From contig NZ_JAAAMI010000011.1 of assembly GCF_010500845.1 (NCBI RefSeq), positions 1-64,000 on the forward strand: 64,000 nucleotides of DNA, read 5' to 3'. The number at the start of each line of letters is the position of its first letter. Position 1 is the first letter of the stretch. This document shows positions 15,324 through 22,097 of the stretch, piece after piece. Made by a program: the position numbers and the translations under genes. The notes under the pieces were generated by a model. That model did not search any database, was not told where the DNA came from, and saw only the letters and a list, made by a program, of their open reading frames with translations. The stretch is from Flagellimonas sediminis. Lineage in GTDB: Bacteria > Bacteroidota > Bacteroidia > Flavobacteriales > Flavobacteriaceae.

Positions 15324-16538
15324 ATGAAAACCAATATTACTCTTTCCATTGACACTAGGAGAAAACGAAAAGATGGCATGTGCCCAATTATTTTCAGATT
15401 GAGCCACCATCGAAAAACAATTGCCATTTCCACCGGGTTTGCCGTTCCACCGGAATACTGGAATGAGAAAAATCGAGAAGTCAAGAGAACCTATAAAGGG
15501 GTTTCGTCCGTTGCTCGTTTGAATAATCTCCTTGTCAAAAAGAAAACCGAATTACGGGACGACATAAATAGCCTAGAAGAAAATAAGCGTTTAGAAGGTC
15601 TAAGTATAACCGACTTAAAAGACATTCTAACCAAAACGACAAAAAAGATCACCTTCTTCGAATATACCCAACAACTCATTGACGAAATGGAAGAAGCTAA
15701 CCGTTTTGGCAATGCCAGAGCCTATAAGAGTGTATTGGGAGCCTTAAAGAATTTTCATGGAAAGAAGAATTTACGATTTGAGGAAGTAAACTATACTTTT
15801 CTCAAAAAGTTTGAGACTGCTCATTTAAAGAAGGGGAATAGTGTCAATGGGTTATCGACCTATATGCGTACAATCAGGGCTGTTTACAACAAGTCCATAC
15901 ATCAAGGCATAGTATCAGCTGATAACTATCCCTTTAAGAAGTACAAGATAAAATCACAGCCCACTGCAAAACGAGCCATTAGCAAGAATAAAATCAAGCG
16001 CGTTCTAGATTTAAAGCTTGCACCGGATTCCCCGCTTTTCCATACACGAAATTATTTTCTCTGTTCATATTTGATGAACGGTATTTCCTTCATTGACATG
16101 GCCTTTTTGAAAGTTGGCAATATCATTGACGGCAGAATCCAATACCGAAGACAAAAAACGGCCAGACCTTATGACATAAAAGTAACCGAACAATTGTCCT
16201 CTATAATTGGCTACTATTTAAAGGACAAGAAAAAATCGGAATTCATCTTTCCAATTGTAAGAAGGGAAGCCTTACAGGATCAATACTATGATGTACAATG
16301 GGAACGGAAGCGATATAATAAAAGGCTCAAAGAAATCGCCAAACTGTGCGACATTGAAGAAAAACTAACAAGTTATGTTAGCCGTCATTCAATGGCAACA
16401 AATCTTATCCTCAATGACGTACCCATAAATGCACTGAGCAAAATGCTCGGTCATAGCAAACTCCAGACCACTGAGATCTATATTAAAAATCTTCCAACCC
16501 ATATTATGGACGAATATCAGGAAAGACTGGAAATCTGA
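15324..16538 (+). CDS. Tyrosine-family integrase
   Basis: 404-residue site-specific recombinase of the Bacteroidetes ICE/IME type. The N-terminal arm-binding domain (MKTNITLSIDTRRKRKDGMC) is followed by a SAM-like core-binding domain (about 95-190) and the catalytic domain. Visible catalytic residues are VSRHS (Arg-His), LGHSKLQTT (His) and EIYIK (Tyr). At the position of the first catalytic Arg (family YxRGxxFxD) this protein has SYLMNGISFID, with Asn; substitution here is known for IntDOT of CTnDOT, so it need not be inactive. ATG15324 is chosen over the upstream TTG because it matches the family N-terminus and leaves the repeat outside the gene. Confidence 0.88.
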   Translation: MKTNITLSIDTRRKRKDGMCPIIFRLSHHRKTIAISTGFAVPPEYWNEKNREVKRTYKGVSSVARLNNLLVKKKTELRDDINSLEENKRLEGLSITDLKDILTKTTKKITFFEYTQQLIDEMEEANRFGNARAYKSVLGALKNFHGKKNLRFEEVNYTFLKKFETAHLKKGNSVNGLSTYMRTIRAVYNKSIHQGIVSADNYPFKKYKIKSQPTAKRAISKNKIKRVLDLKLAPDSPLFHTRNYFLCSYLMNGISFIDMAFLKVGNIIDGRIQYRRQKTARPYDIKVTEQLSSIIGYYLKDKKKSEFIFPIVRREALQDQYYDVQWERKRYNKRLKEIAKLCDIEEKLTSYVSRHSMATNLILNDVPINALSKMLGHSKLQTTEIYIKNLPTHIMDEYQERLEI

Positions 16539-16578
16539 CCATTTTTTCCGATATTGGTCATTTAACCAATCCATCGAT

Positions 16579-16848
16579 ATGCAAGTCGTCTGTCTACAAG
16601 AAGAAGCTTTTTATGCCCTGTTTGAAAAAGTAATCGAGCATGTGGAGGCCAAAAGAAGGGACAAGCCAGATAAATGGATCGACGGCGAGGAAGCCATGCA
16701 TATCCTCAGAATAAAATCCACGACCACTTTACAGAAGCTAAGGGACGAAGGAAAGATCAGATATTCCCAGCCCCAAAAGAAAATAATACTCTATGACCGT
16801 GATTCCTTGAACGACTATCTTGAACTTCACGCCCGTGAAACCTTTTAA
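16579..16848 (+). CDS. Helix-turn-helix protein (excisionase/regulator-like)
   Basis: 89-residue DNA-binding protein 40 nt after the integrase. The C-terminal half is a MerR-like winged helix-turn-helix of the HTH_17/excisionase kind: WIDGEEAMHILRIKSTTTLQKLRDEGKI followed by a basic wing (YSQPQKKIILYDRDSLNDYL). The N-terminus is a short helix. By position it probably directs integrase towards excision or regulates module 2 genes. No defect is visible. Confidence 0.75.
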   Translation: MQVVCLQEEAFYALFEKVIEHVEAKRRDKPDKWIDGEEAMHILRIKSTTTLQKLRDEGKIRYSQPQKKIILYDRDSLNDYLELHARETF

Positions 16849-16856
16849 ATACGAGT

Positions 16857-17132
16857 ATGGAAAACAAAGTTGACAAAAAATATATTAGGGAATTCAATCT
16901 TGGCTACGAGATGGCCAAGGAACTGAAATTAGAAAGGCCCATGCTTCAAGGTCAGGATATTTCCCAGGCACCTCCAGATAATCCGGTGCATGCAGGCATG
17001 TTTCAATATTTTAAGGAAGTGGCCCTATCTAAGAGTAAGGACCTTGGGAAGTCTATAGATTCACGTAGCAATCCATTAAAAGAGGAGGGCAAGGAAAAAG
17101 ACAAAAATAAAGGCAAAGGTTTGTCTCTATAA
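16857..17132 (+). CDS. Hypothetical protein with relaxase-like basic C-terminal tail
   Basis: 91-residue protein of unknown fold starting 8 nt after the HTH gene. The body has two short helices (REFNLGYEMAKELKLERP; PVHAGMFQYFKEVALSKSK). The end is a long charged, disordered tail, KEEGKEKDKNKGKGLSL, whose last residues resemble the ends of the two relaxases and the Fic protein. Proteins of this type are common next to Bacteroidetes integrases. A role as a transferred or transfer-associated protein is inference. Confidence 0.6.
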   Translation: MENKVDKKYIREFNLGYEMAKELKLERPMLQGQDISQAPPDNPVHAGMFQYFKEVALSKSKDLGKSIDSRSNPLKEEGKEKDKNKGKGLSL

Positions 17133-17195
17133 ACCAGCCTTCTTTTTCTGGCTAGACTATGAATATAGCTTCCAATTGAACATCAGTAAATTTTA

Positions 17196-18542
17196 TTAAG
17201 CTTTCCTATCCCGACCTTTCTGGGTCAGTTTATATTTCTGCTTGCTGCTATTGGGTTTGTCCGGGATTGTCAATTCGATAATGCCTAGTTCGATAGCCGG
17301 TTGCAAATAGTTATATAAAAACGTTGGGCGATGTTTGACCCCAACCAATTCCATTATTTCTGCCCGTGAATATTCATCACTGTTCATCGCTTGAATAAGG
17401 CTTTCAACTTGTTCGGTGACTTGTTCGGTATCTTGTTCGGTGACTTGTTCGGTGGAGTAAACAGGTTCTGCCGAAGGAAACACCATCCGCAGAAAATTAT
17501 CGGAGAACAGGAAACACTCCTTACCATAAGATTGCAAGATTCTTGGAATGCCCGATCCCAATTGTTCTACCAAGTCCAAATCTTTGAAAATCCGCATAAG
17601 TTCTTTGTTACGCGGAACGGAAAAACCTTCAAAAAACTCACTTTCGCTTAACCCTTCAGGTAAAGACCCAACAGAAGTGATTTCTATTCTATCCTGGAAT
17701 ATCTCGAACTTGGGCGCTATTTCTTTAGTGTAATCATTATGTACAAAGGCATTGATAATCGCTTCACGAAGTGCAATACTGTTCCAAAGCCTTTTTTCCA
17801 AACGCTCTTTAGACGTGATTTGCGTGATAGTTCGGTTTTCTAGTTCTATCTTGTCGAGTACACTTTTAGTGGCCTTGATGAGCGATACATAACCATACTC
17901 ATTGCTTTCTGCCAAATCAACCCTTGTGCTGTCTTTGTACTTGGCTACTTTTACAGAAACATTGTTTTCATCTGCCAATAGGTAACCCACATAATTTAAA
18001 TCCCCTTGTGGGGTAAGGAGTTCTAAATTCCTTTTAAACTGTTTATTGAGTGGCTTCCGCTTTTCTTCGTAATAAATACGTAATTGTTCAAAACTAACAT
18101 CCTGTCTATTGGCCTTTATTTTGCCAATAGAATTACGTGTGCGGGAAGCAAATAATTCCTCTATCATTTTCTGGGGCATGGGCTCAGCTGCCGTACCAAT
18201 ACGGAGAAAACAGCCTTTCTCGGTCATTCCGTATTTCTTTTTGAAATAAGGCTTTTCGCTTCCACTGGCAACAATGATCTTGATGATGGTTTTACCATCT
18301 TTTTCTTCTGAAACCACATCAAACAAGCCCATAGCCGAAGGTGAGATATTGTTTTTAATGCGGTCTTTTATTTTCAGCATATCGGCATCGGAGTCTGCAA
18401 CGCCCAACGTTTTTCCTGTTTTATCGATACCGATATAGACCAAACCGCCTTCATGGTAGTTTAAAAATGCCACGACTTCCTTTTCTAAATCTAAGTCCTT
18501 GGTAAGTTCGGCTTTATATTCTATGCGGTTGGTTTCTGTCAT
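17196..18542 (-). CDS. AlbA_2 (Schlafen-like) and GHKL ATP-binding domain protein
   Basis: 448-residue protein of the putative transcriptional regulator/helicase-related family. The N-terminal AlbA_2 domain (EYKAELTKDLDLEKEVVAFLNYHEGGLVYIGID, about 8-130) is followed by a GHKL-like ATPase domain (LREAIINAFVHNDY, about 255-270; GSGIPRI, about 328-334). A linker of repeated TEQVTEQ units, encoded by 15-nt repeats near 17407-17455, precedes a C-terminal winged helix. AlbA_2 proteins are frequent in defence islands (established association). It lies 54 nt downstream of the ThsB-like TIR gene on the same strand and may belong to that operon. Target unknown. Confidence 0.8.
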   Translation of the reverse strand: MTETNRIEYKAELTKDLDLEKEVVAFLNYHEGGLVYIGIDKTGKTLGVADSDADMLKIKDRIKNNISPSAMGLFDVVSEEKDGKTIIKIIVASGSEKPYFKKKYGMTEKGCFLRIGTAAEPMPQKMIEELFASRTRNSIGKIKANRQDVSFEQLRIYYEEKRKPLNKQFKRNLELLTPQGDLNYVGYLLADENNVSVKVAKYKDSTRVDLAESNEYGYVSLIKATKSVLDKIELENRTITQITSKERLEKRLWNSIALREAIINAFVHNDYTKEIAPKFEIFQDRIEITSVGSLPEGLSESEFFEGFSVPRNKELMRIFKDLDLVEQLGSGIPRILQSYGKECFLFSDNFLRMVFPSAEPVYSTEQVTEQDTEQVTEQVESLIQAMNSDEYSRAEIMELVGVKHRPTFLYNYLQPAIELGIIELTIPDKPNSSKQKYKLTQKGRDRKA

Positions 18543-18596
18543 TCTTATTCCAATATTAACTTCTTTAATTTAAGTTTCTTTATACCCAAAAGGAAA

Positions 18597-19298
18597 TTAG
18601 TCTAAGTTAATATGAATATCATATGAGCTTTCATCCTCCTTTATCTCAATTGCCTTATCAAGGTAGTAGCCATAAGAATTACCGTTCATAAAAACACCCC
18701 ACTTCACGGTTTTAATGAACGAAGGCTCATCTTTAATGTGAATTTTTGATCCATTGCATTCCCTAAACTCCTTTTCAAGAATGTTGAACATATTATCCTT
18801 TAGAATTTTGAATAATTGGCCTGTGTGATGAGTTATACTATTGCAATAAAGATTTGATGTATAGTACCAATCATAATTTCCATTTTCATCTGGAAGTACA
18901 ACCCCTAATATTGCATTTCTTTGTTTTGTGTTTCCGCCTGTTGGCACAACCCTTAAAGAGTATGATATTTCCCACGGAATCCATTGTTCTTTTTCAGACT
19001 CCATGGTTTTCATTCCTTTGGATATGAGGACAATTGTAATACTACATTGTCGAATTCTTTTCTTTAATGCCGATTCTATTTGTTGATTGGAAAAGTCTTC
19101 AAGGCTCTCTCCATCTTTTTCGCCAAGATTAATGTTATCTGTTCCAATTTTCTCTTGTATTCTATCAACATAATCACGAGCTCTCGTTTTTCTATAATTG
19201 AACTTCATTACTCCGTCGACCTCCTCGTAATAGAAATCTTGAATTTTTGCAACTTTTTCGTCTTTGTACTTATAGGAAACGAATACTTTTTTTGCCAT
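18597..19298 (-). CDS. ThsB-like TIR (MTH538/DUF1863) protein
   Basis: 233-residue protein with the MTH538-type TIR-like fold used by the Thoeris sensor ThsB. The signature runs from KKVFVSYKYKDEK at the N-terminus through SITIVLISKGM to WIPWEISYSL, where Glu110 is the likely catalytic Glu of the NADase/cyclase. A C-terminal part of about 110 residues (YWYTSNLYCN-like region onward) is specific to this subfamily. It is the last gene of the tight operon TIR-SLOG-TIR; the gap from the SLOG stop is 4 nt. In Thoeris such proteins make cyclic ADP-ribose signals on infection. That role here is inferred. Confidence 0.75.
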   Translation of the reverse strand: MAKKVFVSYKYKDEKVAKIQDFYYEEVDGVMKFNYRKTRARDYVDRIQEKIGTDNINLGEKDGESLEDFSNQQIESALKKRIRQCSITIVLISKGMKTMESEKEQWIPWEISYSLRVVPTGGNTKQRNAILGVVLPDENGNYDWYYTSNLYCNSITHHTGQLFKILKDNMFNILEKEFRECNGSKIHIKDEPSFIKTVKWGVFMNGNSYGYYLDKAIEIKEDESSYDIHINLD

Positions 19299-19302
19299 AT
19301 TT

Positions 19303-19899
19303 TTAAATTTTATCCATTATAAACTTTTGGAACAAAGACATGTATCCATAATCCTTTTCAAACCTTGGGTTTTTGAGATTTTCAGGAACCAGAGTGTCAT
19401 AAACAATTTTGGTTGCAGCTCCAGTACTTGCAACTGGTATTAATAAAACATTGGGGTGGTATTCTATGAACATCCTGTATTCATCTTCAATTCCATTCAT
19501 TCCACCAATAAAAACGGCAGCAGAAAACTCATTTTCTGAAAACATTCTTTCTCTCATAAGCTTAATACTTGAAGGAATGTCACTTTGTCTTTCAGTGAAA
19601 ACTATGTTTTCAAACTTGTTATTATCTTCCGGGAACCTTTCTTCAAACCATAAAGACTGATACAATTTGACGTGTTCTTGGATATTCAAATCCAGTTTTT
19701 CCATAACGTAATAGATTAAAGGAGTTATGGAAGGATGACCTCCCCAGATAATCCGATGATATGGTAATACTACTGTTGTTAATGCAATAACTGCATCTCT
19801 AATTGCAATAATGTCTGCTGTGTCAATATATTTTGCATCTCTGTTTGGTAACGGAATACTTGCGGATAGAAAAATATTTTTTATGCTTTTTGTAGCCAT
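19303..19899 (-). CDS. Stand-alone SLOG-domain protein
   Basis: 198-residue single-domain protein of the SLOG (Rossmann-like, nucleotide-ligand-binding) superfamily. Family motifs are KNIFLSASIPLPNRDAKY at the start, WGGHPSITPLIYY, SSIKLMRERMF, AAVFIGGMNGIEDEY and VASTGAATK, all placed around the predicted ligand pocket. In type I Thoeris a SLOG domain fused to SIR2 senses the cyclic ADP-ribose made by ThsB; here the SLOG is a separate protein with TIR genes on both sides. Its start overlaps the upstream TIR gene by 19 nt. A sensor or ligand-processing role is inferred. Confidence 0.75.
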   Translation of the reverse strand: MATKSIKNIFLSASIPLPNRDAKYIDTADIIAIRDAVIALTTVVLPYHRIIWGGHPSITPLIYYVMEKLDLNIQEHVKLYQSLWFEERFPEDNNKFENIVFTERQSDIPSSIKLMRERMFSENEFSAAVFIGGMNGIEDEYRMFIEYHPNVLLIPVASTGAATKIVYDTLVPENLKNPRFEKDYGYMSLFQKFIMDKI

Positions 19900-21053
19900 G
19901 ACTCGAAATCTTGTTTTTTCAATGTCTTTATATCCTTTTTAAAATTGTCGTTTAACCAATCCAAATGTTTTAACCACCTATCTCGTATTCTTAAATCGTC
20001 ATAGATCAATCGAATAGAAACCTCGTCATAACCCATCAACTCTTTTTTAATTTCAGCGGATTGACAGCTTGTAGATTGGGGAATGCCAATAGTAGGTATG
20101 TATATAATGTGTTCTCCGTTGGGTCTATTTTCGGTTAGAATCTTTTCTGGTTGAACGGTCACCATCCTATTGTTTTTCTCAGCAATATTCCTAAACTCTG
20201 TTATTAAGTTGTCTTGTCTTGCTGCCAAATTCCTTGCACGAACAGATTCCACTTCCTGAAGGACATTCTCCACAAATGTCTGAATAAATCTACCTTTATT
20301 ATCATAAACCCCATCAATGAAATTATCTGTTTTTAACTGAATTGGATAACTTATATGAGAGGAACTATCAATATCTTTGATTTGATGATTTGGCCATACC
20401 AATTGAACAATTCCAATTTGCTTTGCACCAGCTTCTGCAAATTCTTCTTTACACCAATGGCTTTCAAGAAACCCTGGAGTGTTCAATAACACAATTACAT
20501 CACAATCTGTCATTCGATGCCACAGCTCTTCTTGAAAAGGTTCACCTTTTTGAATTGAATGAGTGTCAAGGAATACATCAAAATTATTACTCTCTAACGC
20601 CTCATAAAGCTGAATAGCTATGGAAGTAGATTCTGTTCTTCTATAACTAATAAAGACCTTTCTTGTACTACGTAGTAATTCAAAAGCTTCCAACACAATA
20701 TTGGCAATTCGATTTACTTCATTATTACTGTATTGAATTCCATTTTGATTTGACAGAATGATAGGAATATCCGTACGAAAATCATTAAAAAAGATTGGAA
20801 GTACCATTGTTCCATCTTTTAAAAGATTTTGTATTGCATCTAAATCCTTAAAGTCACCATTTACATCCCCAAAATAAAGAGCAAATGCAGGTTGATTTCC
20901 TTTATATTCTGTCTCCAAGGAAGATGCTGGAATGACTTTAATGAACTCTTTAGGCAGATTTAGGTTTTTGAGTTCAATATCAATTTGACTCAATAATTCT
21001 TGTTTTTCCTTGACATCTGAACCTAACATGATTAGTTGGTATTTATAGTTCAT
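19881..21053 (-). CDS. TIR-domain protein (three-domain, 390 aa)
   Basis: First gene of the TIR-SLOG-TIR operon. Three parts: an N-terminal domain of about 125 residues that looks like a second, degenerate TIR/flavodoxin-like fold (QLIMLGSDVKEKQELL... GTMVLPIFFNDF); a canonical TIR domain (about 131-265: RKVFISYRRTESTSIAIQLYE, FLDTHSIQKGEPF, CDVIVLLNTPGFL, HWCKEEFAEAG) with catalytic Glu204 in WCxxE; and a C-terminal helical domain (about 300-390) of unknown role. The intact Glu predicts NAD+ hydrolase or cyclase activity. A frameshifted XRE regulator lies 26 nt upstream on the same strand. Confidence 0.82.
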   Translation of the reverse strand: MNYKYQLIMLGSDVKEKQELLSQIDIELKNLNLPKEFIKVIPASSLETEYKGNQPAFALYFGDVNGDFKDLDAIQNLLKDGTMVLPIFFNDFRTDIPIILSNQNGIQYSNNEVNRIANIVLEAFELLRSTRKVFISYRRTESTSIAIQLYEALESNNFDVFLDTHSIQKGEPFQEELWHRMTDCDVIVLLNTPGFLESHWCKEEFAEAGAKQIGIVQLVWPNHQIKDIDSSSHISYPIQLKTDNFIDGVYDNKGRFIQTFVENVLQEVESVRARNLAARQDNLITEFRNIAEKNNRMVTVQPEKILTENRPNGEHIIYIPTIGIPQSTSCQSAEIKKELMGYDEVSIRLIYDDLRIRDRWLKHLDWLNDNFKKDIKTLKKQDFESWLQKA

Positions 21054-21079
21054 AGCCTACTTCTTTTCTTTTTGTTCTA

Positions 21080-21273
21080 CTAATAGCTGACCCCAACATT
21101 TAAAATTGCTGCAAACCAGTATAAATCTTCCGAGTTATGCTGTCTTTGATTCTGAGTGTAGAAATTGAACATGTCATAGCTCTTTCCCATTTGTTCTATC
21201 AGCTTTTTCAATAGCATTTCCTTCTATAAACAGCCTTTATCCTATCCATTTCATAAGTCTTTTCCTTCTTCAT
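21080..21273 (-). pseudogene. Frameshifted XRE-family repressor
   Basis: Two frames together make one lambda-repressor-like protein. ATG21273 (or 21249, MDRIKAVYRR) runs into TGA after TGCTAT, while the next frame continues KKLIEQMGKSYDMFNFYTQN... EDLYWFAAILNVGVSY to TAG at 21082-21080. Related regulators read continuously as a K(S/T)xxxL...GKSYxxxNxYxxNxRQPxxxxL pattern. It sits 26 nt before the TIR gene, so it was probably the operon's own regulator. The defect could also be a base error in the sequence. Confidence 0.65.
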
Positions 21274-21715
21274 ACTAAAATAGGCAAGTTTTTCTTTTAT
21301 CTCATGTGATGAGTATTAAAACAACCTTCCTAAACGAATGTGCTTTTTATAAAAAGATTTTCAAAATAAAACCCAAGCCCCTGCGGAAGCCGCCCGACAT
21401 CCTCAGCGCGCCCAAAAGCACAAGCGGCCTTTTGCCGCTTGCTCTTTTATCTCCCTACCCACAAAAACAGACACACTTTTCCTTTCCTTTTTGTGGTTAT
21501 ACAATTCCCATATCGGAACATTTAAAAATGCTTATTGTACTCATTTGGTTCCATATGAATCAATATGATTTTACCAGTTAAAATATTGATATTTAATTAC
21601 TTACATTTAAAATCAATAACTTATATTTATCCGTGGAACGGATTGCAAGTTGTATTCTAAGTAACTCAGAATTGTCTACTTCTATCGAAGTGTTCCCGCT
21701 AAAAAAACAGCTAAA
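21274..21715. other. Candidate oriT region of mobilization module 2
   Basis: There is no credible gene here: the open frame at 21306-21581 has low-complexity Pro/Lys-rich composition and no domain. It contains a GC-rich stretch (about 21375-21445), unlike its AT-rich surroundings, with a perfect hairpin AAGCGGC-CTTTT-GCCGCTT (21422-21440) followed by GCTCTTTT, which could be a terminator or an oriT stem. The 120 bp before mobC are AT-rich. By analogy with other MobC/relaxase pairs the transfer origin should lie here. Confidence 0.4.
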
Positions 21716-22096
21716 ATGGAACAAAGGAAAAAGGGCCGGAAACGTTTGGGAAACAGGAAGCGGAACCATAACGTAATGCTGCGTTTCAACGACAGGGAAT
21801 ATGAAAAATTGAGATCGATCTGCGAATCCTACCATCTGGACATTTCTCAACGGGGAACCATAAGTCCATTGTTGAGAAGGTTGGTCCTGAACGGCCAACT
21901 GGAGGAAAAGGACAAGCTCCCGAACACCTCGAATCTTTCCTACCATTTAAACAGGATAGGGAACAACATCAACCAATTGGTGAAACTGGCACATCATAAA
22001 AATTTGAGAAGTCCAAACACCTCTCTGGAAAACGAAATTGGGAAGACCAATGAACTCCTGTGTTCACTCATTGAGATTGTAGGAGAAAACAAATAG
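21716..22096 (+). CDS. mobC: MobC-like relaxosome accessory protein (module 2)
   Basis: 126-residue accessory protein. A very basic N-terminus (EQRKKGRKRLGNRKRNHNVMLRFNDREYEKL) is followed by a helix-rich middle and the MobC signature LSYHLNRIGNNINQLVKLAHH. It is a different subtype from the MobC at 9535. Its stop is one base before the relaxase ATG22098, so the pair is coupled. It probably binds the oriT upstream and recruits the 766-residue relaxase. Confidence 0.85.
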   Translation: MEQRKKGRKRLGNRKRNHNVMLRFNDREYEKLRSICESYHLDISQRGTISPLLRRLVLNGQLEEKDKLPNTSNLSYHLNRIGNNINQLVKLAHHKNLRSPNTSLENEIGKTNELLCSLIEIVGENK

Positions 22097-22097
22097 G

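Noticed and set aside
21306..21581. 91-residue frame before the second mobC
   Set aside because: Pro/Lys-rich low-complexity translation of a GC-rich non-coding block; better explained as oriT or terminator sequence.
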